The notes under the pieces: model-generated
The model's input: only the letters and a program-made list of their open reading frames with translations
Databases searched by the model: none
What the model was told of the DNA's origin: nothing
Part shown: in pieces, positions 38,924-47,015 of the stretch
How positions within the stretch are numbered: the stretch's first letter is position 1
Layout: each line of letters opens with the position of its first letter
Position numbers and translations under genes: made by a program
Assembly (NCBI RefSeq): GCF_001425785.1
Contig: NZ_LMDI01000001.1
Span: 167,173 to 231,172 of the forward strand
Direction of reading: 5' to 3'
Length of the DNA stretch: 64,000 nt
Origin: Rhizobacter sp. Root1221
Lineage (GTDB): Bacteria > Pseudomonadota > Gammaproteobacteria > Burkholderiales > Burkholderiaceae_C

Positions 38924-41900
38924 ATGGACAGCTACGCAAACGAGGTCATGGCTCAACCGTCCGGCAAAGAACGCTACCGGGCATTCCGCCGCCGACTGCT
39001 GGAGAGCGTTGCGCAGGAGCCGCAGCCAGCCTGGCTAGCTTGGCGGCAGGACGATGAAGAGACGGATCAATGCCACCCGCTGCAGGGTCTGCGACGCCGT
39101 GTCGTGGCGATGCGCGAGCAGCTGTACTGGCGCCATGGCAACGACCGCGGCTTGAGCGAAGAGCCCAGCGCGGATGTGCGACGCGCGCTTGGCATTCCAA
39201 GCGGATTGCGTTTGTCTTATCCCCTGTCGCGTCGGTTGCTGCAGAGTACGGCCGGGGCGTTCGCGCCGCCGCACCTCATGATGCGCATCGCGCGCCGTGA
39301 ACTCCAGAACGTTCGGACCTATCACGGTCGGAGGCTGCTGTTCTCGGCGGTCCTGCATCGCTTCTTCGTGTCTGGCGAGTCGCTGCGCCTCACCGATGCG
39401 CTGGACTTCGCCCTGCTCCGTCTGGAGGGCAAGGTGACCCATGGACAGCTGCGCGAGATCGAGCCGCGCAGCGTCCATTGGGTGCGTGCGTTCTACAAGC
39501 TCGGCGTTCGCACGGCGCCGGCGTTGCTCGAGTGCTTCCGCCAGCGTCGCGATTCCGACGACGGTCCCTTGATCGAACTGCTCGTCGACGAGAAGGTGAT
39601 CCAGGCGCCAGCGGAGTTGGCAGCCTGGCCCGCGAGGCCGCACTACGCGGGGCATGTTCGTCGGGTGGCACCGGACCAGATGGGCTCCGCTCGGGCGGTG
39701 GTCCAGTGTCTGATGCAACTGGGCGTTCCGCGCGCGGCTATCGCCAAGGCTTGCCAGGACGACCATCCCAACTTTCGACACGTTCGCCTGCTGGAGAACC
39801 TGGTGATCCTCGAAGAGCACGATATCTGCGTACCGACCGTCGCCGCCGGGGTTGGCAAGTTCCTGTGGGCCGCGTCACCGCAACGCTGGCGCTTTCTGGT
39901 TGACGTGTTGCGGTTGCGCGCCGCCGAGGACTTGGTGCTGTTTGTCGAACTGCTCCGGCGCGATTCAGAGATGAATACCGACCTTGCGGAGGCACTGCTG
40001 AGCCTGCAGGCTACGCCGCGGGGCATGGCGGATTGTCAGCAGGTGCTGCTTCTTGGTGCCGAGGACCCGGCTGCGCCCGTGCGTGCGCTCGAACGCCTAT
40101 CCCTGCCACCGTTCTCGTTCACCCCCAGTGAGTTCGGACGCGTGCGCGACTTTGCGCATGACGATGGTCCCCTTGAAGCCTTCTTGGACTGCTTGGCACG
40201 CCATGGGGTCGTTGCGCCGCAGGAGGTGCTGGCCTTCGAGCGGTGCTACCACCGCCGCATGTCGCTCGACAACTTCGCACGCCTGCTGGACATCGGCGTT
40301 GCGTGCCGCGGAGGTGCGCCCGTGGTTGAGTTGGCCGACTGGGTAAACCGCGCCGCTCGAATTGACAAGGTGGATGCTTGCGAGGTGGCCGCAGATCTCT
40401 TGCGGCTGGGCACGCTGCTCGATCTGGATCGGATGTTGGCGGTCGCGCCGCTGGGAGCCTCGGTCCTGCGATACCTGATCGTCGAAAAGCGGGTGAAGCC
40501 GCTCGACAAGCTCCTGCGCTGGTTCTACCACGACGCACCGGGAGTGCTTGAGGTCAAGCTGTGGGGGCCTCTGGGTGATATCGAACGCGTGATGCTGGAT
40601 GATGCCTTCGAACGCCGGCGCTTCAACGTTGTGAATCACAACGTCGGCTGCGCTTATGCCGCCGGGCGACATCGGGCTGCCGCCCAGCTGCGACCGCGGC
40701 CGGCGTACTCTGACCGGGCTGCCTGCGACGCCTACAACCGCACATTGGACCGGCTGATCAACGAGCAGCGGGCGGCGCTGGTGCAGCAGATGCGAGAGGT
40801 GCTGTTGCTGACTGGCGGCGTGCTGCTGACCAGCTTGCTGGACGCCGGGAGCGCCGAAGAAGCCCGGACGAGACTCGAGGCTTTCAAGCCGCTGCTGGCC
40901 GATCTGGTCGCAGGACGCGGTCCCGCAGTTCCGCAGCTGAGCCCACTGGAGGCCGAGGCCGTGGCGCTCGTGTATGGCATCTCGCCCGCCGGCGTCGAAC
41001 AGCTTTGGCCGGAGCTTGTCGGGCATGAGCAGGACCTCTCCGCGCTAGCCCTGGCGGACCACTACCCGATGCGCTGGCGCCAGGCACATCGCCGCCTGCG
41101 CGACGGTGCACGACTCGACGAGAAGGGGCTTGGCGCCATAGCGCGCCTTCCGAGCCTGGTCAATGCGTTCAACGCCCGGTGGAAGTCGGACATGTTCGAT
41201 GCCTGCAAGGGCCTGCGGCCGAGCCGCATCGACGATGACGCCGCCGACGTCGACGGGCTTCTGCATCACCTCGCGGTCCTGTGCGCCATTGCGTCCGGCG
41301 ATGATCAGGTGGCGGCGTCTCTGTGCCGTTGGCAGGATAGCCGAGACGGATTGCTCGGCGGCAGCGTGCCCTACGGCGAGTTGGAGCACTTGCGAACGTT
41401 CTTCGAGACGATCCTCCCCGATGCGCTCGATTCACAGGCACCGGTGCGCTTGCGCCGGCTTGCCGGCGAGCCGGCTGCACGACTGATTCAGCGCCTGGGG
41501 GTGAAGATTCAGCCTGACATCAAGCTCGACCGCGACCGCCTGGTGCAGGCGATGGCCGCCACGCGCAGCCGCGTGCTGCCGGTCTATCTCAAGTGGAACG
41601 CCCGTGAGCGTGGCAAGTTCCCCAAGGTGGGCCAGCAGCATGCCGAGACGGTGCTGCACGCCGTGGTCTCGAAGACGCCCGCTGCCTTCTTCGCCAAGGA
41701 AGCGGTCGGGCTGTGCACGCGCCATGACGTCCACATGTGGAAGGAAGCCCGGCACGCTCACCTCCTCGTCTTTGATCCCACGCAAAGATGCCTCGCAGGC
41801 ATGGCCATGCTGTACGTCGAAGTCATCCCCGCGATCGATTCCATCCAGCCGACGCTGGTCATCCGGGCGTTGAACCCCGTGGCCCGATATGCGGCGGGGC

Positions 41901-42247
41901 ACGACAGCACCTCCATCGTCGAGGCCTTCTTTGCCACGGCGATGACGATCGCCGCCGAAAACAACCTTGCGGCGGTGGCGTTTCCAGGCGACGGCGGCAT
42001 GCACCTGCTGTCCAATGTGTCCGAAATCGAGAACGACATCCGTAAGCGCTACGTGAAGTCGGCGCAGAGCCGTTTTGGACTCGGGCCACTTCCGGTGGAG
42101 CAAGGAGGGGTGCTTGATCGTGCGGTGCGGGTCGAAGCGACCTTCCACGGCTATGCGGTGGGCGGCGGCGGGACGGTGTCGTCTCTGTACGTCATCTGGC
42201 GCGGTGCGGAGGCTGGCTCCGCGCAACCCCGGTTCCAGATCGACTAG
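38924..42247 (+). CDS. Large protein of unknown function (1107 residues)
   Basis: ATG 38924 has GGAGG 7 nt upstream and is preferred over the TTG at 38894. I do not recognise the family. Residues 1 to about 850 look mostly helical, like a long array of helical hairpins (MREQLYWRHGNDRGLSEEPS, VLHRFFVSGESLRLTDALDF, LLDIGVACRGGAPVVELADW), with no transmembrane segment or signal. The last 200 residues alternate strands and helices: HAHLLVFDPTQRCLAGMAML, PTLVIRALNP, IVEAFFATAMTIAAENNLAA. This is loosely like a GNAT-type fold. No nucleotide-binding P-loop is seen. It follows a toxin-antitoxin pair by 366 bp and precedes a ribbon-helix-helix domain in the same frame. Confidence 0.88.
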   Translation: MDSYANEVMAQPSGKERYRAFRRRLLESVAQEPQPAWLAWRQDDEETDQCHPLQGLRRRVVAMREQLYWRHGNDRGLSEEPSADVRRALGIPSGLRLSYPLSRRLLQSTAGAFAPPHLMMRIARRELQNVRTYHGRRLLFSAVLHRFFVSGESLRLTDALDFALLRLEGKVTHGQLREIEPRSVHWVRAFYKLGVRTAPALLECFRQRRDSDDGPLIELLVDEKVIQAPAELAAWPARPHYAGHVRRVAPDQMGSARAVVQCLMQLGVPRAAIAKACQDDHPNFRHVRLLENLVILEEHDICVPTVAAGVGKFLWAASPQRWRFLVDVLRLRAAEDLVLFVELLRRDSEMNTDLAEALLSLQATPRGMADCQQVLLLGAEDPAAPVRALERLSLPPFSFTPSEFGRVRDFAHDDGPLEAFLDCLARHGVVAPQEVLAFERCYHRRMSLDNFARLLDIGVACRGGAPVVELADWVNRAARIDKVDACEVAADLLRLGTLLDLDRMLAVAPLGASVLRYLIVEKRVKPLDKLLRWFYHDAPGVLEVKLWGPLGDIERVMLDDAFERRRFNVVNHNVGCAYAAGRHRAAAQLRPRPAYSDRAACDAYNRTLDRLINEQRAALVQQMREVLLLTGGVLLTSLLDAGSAEEARTRLEAFKPLLADLVAGRGPAVPQLSPLEAEAVALVYGISPAGVEQLWPELVGHEQDLSALALADHYPMRWRQAHRRLRDGARLDEKGLGAIARLPSLVNAFNARWKSDMFDACKGLRPSRIDDDAADVDGLLHHLAVLCAIASGDDQVAASLCRWQDSRDGLLGGSVPYGELEHLRTFFETILPDALDSQAPVRLRRLAGEPAARLIQRLGVKIQPDIKLDRDRLVQAMAATRSRVLPVYLKWNARERGKFPKVGQQHAETVLHAVVSKTPAAFFAKEAVGLCTRHDVHMWKEARHAHLLVFDPTQRCLAGMAMLYVEVIPAIDSIQPTLVIRALNPVARYAAGHDSTSIVEAFFATAMTIAAENNLAAVAFPGDGGMHLLSNVSEIENDIRKRYVKSAQSRFGLGPLPVEQGGVLDRAVRVEATFHGYAVGGGGTVSSLYVIWRGAEAGSAQPRFQID

Positions 42248-42607
42248 GAGCGTTCTCTTCGACGAATCGACAACGTCAACGTCGGCTTTCGATTGCCTGT
42301 GGGCCTGCGCGACCAGCTCCAGAAGCTGGCCAGCGTCGAGCGCCGGTCACTCAACAGCCTGGTGGTGCAGCAATTGTCGCTAGCGGCTTGGCCGCCGCGG
42401 CGCACTGACCTCGGGGACCTGCTGCATGCGTTGGATCTGCCTTCGGTGCTGCGGCTGCGCAGCGAAAGCACAAGTTCGGACGTTGGCCGGCTTCTCGAGG
42501 TGACCCGGCTGCTCGGCGTCGAGCGCTTGCTATTGGCGGAGATCGCGATGCTCCAGCGCTGGGTTCGTCCGCTGGAGATCCTTCGCGATCTCGCACCAAG
42601 GGACTGA
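42248..42607 (+). pseudogene. Ribbon-helix-helix domain protein without a usable start, in frame after the large gene
   Basis: Directly after the TAG stop of the 1107-residue gene the same frame stays open for 119 codons to TGA 42607. It reads IDNVNVGFRLPVGLRDQLQK and LASVERRSLNSLVVQQLSLA, a clear Arc/MetJ-type ribbon-helix-helix, followed by helical segments (LLEVTRLLGVERLLLAEIAM). No ATG, GTG or TTG precedes the DNA-binding strand; the first TTG (42293) is inside it. The TAG overlaps a GGAG that could be a ribosome-binding site, suggesting that the gene once had its own start that was mutated. Stop-codon readthrough is the alternative. Confidence 0.55.
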
Positions 42608-42650
42608 TCGGGCGGTCTACCTGGCGTTGTCGTCGGAAGACACGGCCGCT

Positions 42651-43321
42651 TCAAGCACAGCAGCCGACCTTCGCTTTGGGCCGCGCTCCAGGGAGGCCAC
42701 ATTCTGTCGTGCAAGACGCAGGTGCGGCGGCCGGAACCGGCGTTGCCTCTGCCGACGCGACGGAGGCACAGCCGCAGCCCGATTCGCCTTGAGCCTTCTT
42801 CTCCTCGTCGAGCGCGCAGCACGCGGAGGCGCCTGATGTGGCAGGCCCGCCGCAGCAACCGTTCGCTGCAACGATTTCGATGAGGGGCACGCCCATGAAA
42901 ACCGCGCCGGCCGGGCACGCGCCATTGAACTCTGCAGAGGCCTGCAGCGCCTGAGGCGCCTGCTCGCGCGGCAGACGGGTGAACCCGAAGCGCGGGAAAT
43001 AGTCGGTGGCCGTCGTGGTGAGCAGGAATACATGGGCGATGCCGCTGCGCCGGGCTTCGTGCAGCAGCAGGCCGACCATCGCCTCGCCAATGCCCTGACG
43101 GTGCAGGCCGGGCGCGACGGCCACGGAGCGCATCAGCACGATCTGGTGTAGACCTCGGCACCCGCGACACCCACCACCTCCGTGCCGCTCTCGGCCACCA
43201 CAAAGGTCGACAGATGGGCCTGCGCGCCATCCAACGGGAGTTGATTGGCCAGCAGCAGCGATTTAATGGCAGGCCAGTCGGCACGGTCGGCCTTGCGAAG
43301 AGAAACGGATTTCAGCGACAT
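42651..43321 (-). pseudogene. arsN2: ArsN2-type N-acetyltransferase with a Cys-rich tail, frameshifted
   Basis: ATG 43321 (AAGGA 6 nt upstream) reads MSLKSVSLRKADRADWPAIK to AGAEVYTRSC and stops at 43133. The homologous continuation IVLMRSVAVAPGLHRQGIGE lies in another frame and runs to 42651. One base loss near 43145 explains this. Together they make the GNAT fold of ArsN2 proteins found in arsenic operons (acetyl-CoA loop HRQGIGEA, DYFPRFGF). After the GNAT domain comes a tail of about 75 residues with 12 cysteines, including ANGCCGG and SACC, which could bind As(III). The gene ends the ars operon. Confidence 0.75.
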
Positions 43322-43415
43322 GATGGATCCTTCCGTTCAGATGCGGGCAGGCAGCGTTTTGCGTGGGGGCCGCTGGCTGGGTTGTGGCAGCTCGTGACGC
43401 TCGGCTTGGGCAGGC

Positions 43416-44123
43416 TCACTTGGTGGCAGGTTCGCCGTCCCCCGACGCCCCAATGATGTTGGGGTGGCCGACCGGATGCAGGCGCGGCTCCAAGGCATTG
43501 TGAATCGCAAGGCCGACAGCGGCGCCGACCAGCTGTGAGAGGACAAAGCCGGGTGCGCTGGCTGGTGCGATCCCGGCGAAACTGTCGCTGAACATGCGAC
43601 CGAAGGCCGCAGCGGGATTGGCGAACGACGTCGATGCCGTAAACCAGTAGGCAGCGCCGATGAATGAGGCGACCATCGGTGCTGCGCGTCCCGCCGGCGC
43701 CCGCAAGATCACGAGCAGCAGCCCGGCCGTGGCGACGGCCTCGGCGATCCATTGGCCGGTTCCTGTCCTCACCTTGGCCGAGAACTGCAGAATCGGAAGG
43801 TCGAACATCGCGTGGGCCAACCAGGCGCCGAGCATCGCGCCCACCAACTGCGCAACAACGTACGGCAGCAAGGCGGCCTTCGGCAGTTCGCCGCGCCAAG
43901 CCATCACGGCACTGACCGCGGGATTGAAGTGCGCGCCGCTGATCGGACCGAACACCTCGATGAGGATGTACAGCCCGCCAACGGTGGCCAGCGTGTTCGC
44001 GAGGAGCGCCAAGGCCACGTTCCCGCCGGCCAGACGCTCCGCCATGATGCCCGAGCCAATCACGACAGCGAGCAGCAGCGCGGTGCCGAGTGCTTCGCCG
44101 GCGAGCTTGCGAGGCAGGTCCAT
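43416..44123 (-). CDS. Aquaporin-family channel of the arsenic operon (AqpS-like)
   Basis: The 235-residue protein has six transmembrane helices and two half-helices with the NPA motifs HFNPAVSAV and SFANPAAAFGR. In arsenic operons of this layout the aquaglyceroporin AqpS lets As(III) or methylated arsenicals leave the cell. The second loop has Arg after the second NPA (GRMF), as expected for the selectivity filter. It follows arsC by 2 bp. Confidence 0.88.
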   Translation of the reverse strand: MDLPRKLAGEALGTALLLAVVIGSGIMAERLAGGNVALALLANTLATVGGLYILIEVFGPISGAHFNPAVSAVMAWRGELPKAALLPYVVAQLVGAMLGAWLAHAMFDLPILQFSAKVRTGTGQWIAEAVATAGLLLVILRAPAGRAAPMVASFIGAAYWFTASTSFANPAAAFGRMFSDSFAGIAPASAPGFVLSQLVGAAVGLAIHNALEPRLHPVGHPNIIGASGDGEPATK

Positions 44124-44125
44124 GG

Positions 44126-44632
44126 TCAGCTTCTCGAAATCTCGCCCAGGGCCTGCTGCAGCTCGGCCTTGCTCATGGTTTCGAGCGGCAGTTGCAACAG
44201 CTGCAACATGCGGTAGCCGATGGCCTGGCGGGTCAGTTCAAACGCGCGCCGCTTGCCTTCGTCGCCGCCCTCGGCGTTCGACGGGTCGGGGTAGCCCCAG
44301 TGCACCTTGACCGGCTGGCCACCTGTGCCGCCGAAGAACACCGGGCACTGCTCGGCCGCGGCGCTATCGCAGACTGTGATCACGATGGACAGCGGGGGAG
44401 CTCCGTCGTTTCTGAACTCGTCCCAGCTCTTGCTGTGATAGCCGGTGGTGTCCACGCCGGCGTTCTGGAGGGCTTCCAGCGCGAAGGGATTGAGGCGACC
44501 GCTGGGCGCGCTGCCGGCGCTGAAGGCACGCGCGTCTTTGTCGAGCTTCTTGGCCCAGTGGTTGAGCATGCCCTCGCTGAGCACGCTGCGCGCGGAGTTG
44601 TGGGTGCAGAGGATGAGGAGGTTTGTGGTCAT
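44126..44632 (-). CDS. arsC: Arsenate reductase, low-molecular-weight phosphatase type
   Basis: The 168-residue protein has the PTP loop CTHNSARS with the catalytic Cys9, and the later Asp in WGYPDPS. It reduces arsenate to arsenite, probably with thioredoxin or glutathione. At 168 residues it is longer than B. subtilis ArsC (139). Cysteines in TVCDSAAAEQC may supply the resolving thiols. It is the second arsC-type gene of the operon and is clearly different in sequence from the first. Confidence 0.92.
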   Translation of the reverse strand: MTTNLLILCTHNSARSVLSEGMLNHWAKKLDKDARAFSAGSAPSGRLNPFALEALQNAGVDTTGYHSKSWDEFRNDGAPPLSIVITVCDSAAAEQCPVFFGGTGGQPVKVHWGYPDPSNAEGGDEGKRRAFELTRQAIGYRMLQLLQLPLETMSKAELQQALGEISRS

Positions 44633-44648
44633 GACGGGTCTTTCCGAT

Positions 44649-45143
44649 TCATTGGTTGCCGATCTCGCGCAGTTGACGCTGCAGCGACATCGCGTCCAGC
44701 GACTGCATTGGCAGCGACAGCATCAGCTGGATGCGCCGGCCGAGCAGCACCGCCGCGTGCTTAAAGGCCTCGCGCTTTTGATCCTCGTCGCCGTCGACGG
44801 CCGCCGGGTCCGGCAGGCCCCAATGCGCGGTCATCGGCTGGCCAGGCCAAGTGGGGCAGACTTCGCCAGCGGCGTTCTCGCAGACGGTGAAGACGAAATC
44901 CAGCTGCGGGGAGTCCGAGCGAGCGAACTCTTCCCAACTCTTGCTGCGGTAGCCATCGGTCGGGAGCTGCAGGTTCGCCAGTTCCTGCAATGCCAACGGA
45001 TTCACGACACCGGTTGGATGGCTGCCGGCCGAATACGCCTTGAACTGCCCGCGGCCATAGTGGTTCATCAGGGCCTCCGCAAGGATCGAGCGAGCGGAGT
45101 TGCCCGTGCAAATGAATAGCACGTTGTAGGTGTTGTCTTCCAC
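44649..45143 (-). CDS. arsC: Second arsenate reductase, low-molecular-weight phosphatase type
   Basis: I start at GTG 45143 (GAGG 5 nt upstream); a GTG at 45149 is also in frame. The 164-residue protein has the loop CTGNSARS (Cys12), the Cys pair in TVCENAAGEVC and WGLPDPA. Same reaction as the neighbouring arsC. Two arsC genes of the phosphatase family in one operon are common in Burkholderiales. Its start lies 8 bp after the arsI stop. Confidence 0.9.
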   Translation of the reverse strand: MEDNTYNVLFICTGNSARSILAEALMNHYGRGQFKAYSAGSHPTGVVNPLALQELANLQLPTDGYRSKSWEEFARSDSPQLDFVFTVCENAAGEVCPTWPGQPMTAHWGLPDPAAVDGDEDQKREAFKHAAVLLGRRIQLMLSLPMQSLDAMSLQRQLREIGNQ

Positions 45144-45150
45144 AAACACC

Positions 45151-45633
45151 TCAGCAGCAGGAGGAAGACGGCTTGGCTGCCGTCACAGAGATACCAATCG
45201 GCTTGCCGCGCGGAGTGGGCGCACAGCAGGCGGACGCTTGCGACGGTTCAGCCGCCTTCTCGCTGAATACCGGGATGTTGGCCAGCGTGTGGAAGTGCTC
45301 CCAGGCGATGCCCTGCGGATCGGTGACCCAGTGCTTCTCGCTCTGCGCGTAGCAGCAACTGGTCGCGCCTTCGTCGAACAATGCCATTTCTGCCGCCTCG
45401 GCCCGTTCCTTCAGCTCAGCCAGTTCCGTAGCGTCGTCAGTCTGGAATCCCAGGTGATCGACGCCAGCCTTGGCGCCGCGCGTGGAAATCGCGAAATTGA
45501 TGCGCGGGTCTTCCAGCATCCACTTGGCATAGTCGCCTTCGATGCGGGCGGGTTCAGCGGCGAACAGCTTGGAGTAGAAGGCGACGCTCTCGGCAAGGTC
45601 GTCGACGTGAACATGAACGTGAAAGCGCTTCAT
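45151..45633 (-). CDS. arsI: ArsI-type C-As lyase (glyoxalase/dioxygenase fold)
   Basis: I start at ATG 45633 (AAGGA 6 nt upstream; 160 residues). The vicinal-oxygen-chelate fold is seen with candidate Fe ligands His5, His60 and Glu112. A vicinal cysteine pair Cys93-Cys94 in ATSCCYAQ matches the substrate-binding pair of ArsI, which cleaves the C-As bond of trivalent methylarsenite and aromatic arsenicals. CadI proteins are similar. The C terminus ends SSSCC. It is encoded between arsR and the two arsC genes, which favours ArsI. Confidence 0.88.
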   Translation of the reverse strand: MKRFHVHVHVDDLAESVAFYSKLFAAEPARIEGDYAKWMLEDPRINFAISTRGAKAGVDHLGFQTDDATELAELKERAEAAEMALFDEGATSCCYAQSEKHWVTDPQGIAWEHFHTLANIPVFSEKAAEPSQASACCAPTPRGKPIGISVTAAKPSSSCC

Positions 45634-45646
45634 CGTGGGTCCTTTG

Positions 45647-45979
45647 TCAGCATTGACAGGCAGTGGAAGTGGTGGCGGCCGGAAGGCAGGCCTCACCCTG
45701 GCAGCAGTTGGCGGTGAGGTAGCCGAGGAGCGCGTTCATGTGTGCGAACGACGCGCGGTAGATCAAGTTACGGCCATGACGCTCCTGAGTAACGAGGCCT
45801 GCGTTCGTCAGTTCCTTCAGGTGGAACGACAACGTGGCAGCCGGTACTTCCAGGTGCTCGGCCATCGTGCCGGGTGTGATGCCTTGCTGGCCAACGACCA
45901 CAAGGGCGCGAAAGATCTGCAGGCGCAGGTCGTGGGCCAGCGCGGCAAGCGATCGGGTGACGTCCTTAATTTCCATCAT
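45647..45979 (-). CDS. arsR: ArsR-family repressor
   Basis: The 110-residue winged-helix protein has the recognition helix in VPAATLSFHLKELTNAGLV and the wing QERHGRNLIYRASF. Two cysteines in TANCCQGEACL and two in the end TACQC may bind As(III). It should repress the ars operon and release on arsenite. The start can be ATG 45979 or 45976; a promoter -10 lies just upstream, so the mRNA may be leaderless. It is the first gene of the operon. Confidence 0.92.
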   Translation of the reverse strand: MMEIKDVTRSLAALAHDLRLQIFRALVVVGQQGITPGTMAEHLEVPAATLSFHLKELTNAGLVTQERHGRNLIYRASFAHMNALLGYLTANCCQGEACLPAATTSTACQC

Positions 45980-45982
45980 ACG

Positions 45983-46011
45983 ATGATATTGGAACTATTG
46001 ATGTATCACAA
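45983..46011 (-). promoter_or_regulatory. Promoter of the ars operon
   Basis: On the minus strand, -35 TTGTGA (46006-46011) and -10 TATCAT (45983-45988) have a 17-bp spacer. The -10 ends 3 nt before the first ATG (45979) and 6 nt before the second, so the transcript probably starts at or next to the start codon. The direct repeats TATTG in the spacer region may be part of the ArsR operator. Confidence 0.75.
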
Positions 46012-46246
46012 GCTGCAGCGCTGATTCTTTCGTCCCCCTACCGACGCTTCGCCGACACCCATCGCGGATTCCTGAGCACGGCTCGGGGCCAATGTGGATC
46101 GCTACTCCTTCATTGCGGTGGACTTGCACCACTTACTCCATGCCGGTCTCCCGGCCCACTCAAAATAGTGGTCGCCTCTCGATTTCTTGATGCGCCACAC
46201 CGCAAAACCGCCATCATCCATGCCCGCCAAGCGTTCAACCACAGCC

Positions 46247-46543
46247 GTCCGGCTGATCCGGCCCGAGCCGATCGAAAGCCTCGTGGTCGCGGAGGAACTG
46301 TCCGGCCGCGGGGGCACCAACCGCTCACCAGGCCGCCCAGATCGGCGCAGACACCGACCGCGAGGCTTTGCTGGCTTGGCTGGCGCGCAGCGCCGACAGC
46401 CCGAACACGCTGGCCAACTGCAGCCGAGAGCTGGAGCGCTTGCTGTTGTGGTCGCTCGTCGAGGCCGGCAAACCACTGTCTTCGCTTACCCATGAGGATC
46501 TGCTCGTCTACCAGCGCTTCCTGGCCGACCCGCAACCAGGGAC
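46247..46543 (+). pseudogene. Tyrosine recombinase N-terminal fragment, frameshifted
   Basis: One frame reads LIRPEPIESLVVAEELSGRG to about 46325, and from about 46340 a second frame reads ALLAWLARSADSPNTLANCS, LERLLLWSLVEAGKPLSSLT, HEDLLVYQRFLADPQPG. This is the SAM-like N-terminal domain of phage-type integrases. The catalytic domain with the R-H-R-Y residues is absent, and the sequence runs directly into a reverse-transcriptase fragment. It marks the right side of the ars segment as a site of past integration. Confidence 0.75.
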
Positions 46544-46554
46544 GGGAACCGGGA

Positions 46555-46845
46555 GATCTCCGGCTTGGCCCTTCGCGGTATGGAGTCATCGCCAAGCCTG
46601 ATGGGCGGCAACGCCCGCTGGGCATCGCTGCACTGGAGGATAAAATCGTCCAGCGCGCATTGGTTGAAGTTCTCAACGCAGTCTACGAAGAAGACTTCCT
46701 GGGATTCTCCTATGACTTCCGACCGGGGCGCGGCCAGCACGATGCGCTGGATGCGCTCGCGGTAGGGATCGGGCGCAGGAAAGTGAACTGGATTCTCGAC
46801 GCGGATGTCGCGGGCTTCTTCGACGCGGTCATGCAGCCCGCGTGA
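46555..46845 (+). pseudogene. Group II intron reverse transcriptase fragment
   Basis: The frame reads YGVIAKPDGRQRPLGIAALE, DKIVQRALVEVLNAVYEEDF, LGFSYDFRPGRGQHDALDAL and ILDADVAGFFDAV before a foreign MQPA and stop. These are blocks 1-3 of group II intron-type reverse transcriptases. The YxDD active-site block, the maturase region and the intron RNA are missing. It is joined to the recombinase fragment within about 10 bp. Confidence 0.8.
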
Positions 46846-47015
46846 ATCCCGCTCACGCCACGAAAACCCTCGCCGATACTCACTCCGGTGTTCCCGTCCC
46901 GGGTACAAGTGCATCCCGTCTATCGTGGCGTGCCAGCGACGGGCACCTATCCCAAGCGCCCCAGCGGCGCCTGCTGCTACTGCGGGCAGGGCAAGTGCGA
47001 TCGCAAGCGCAAGCA

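Noticed and set aside
38474..38956. Minus-strand frame with a segment recalling cation ATPase N termini
   Set aside because: Resemblance is short and weak, there is no start or continuation.
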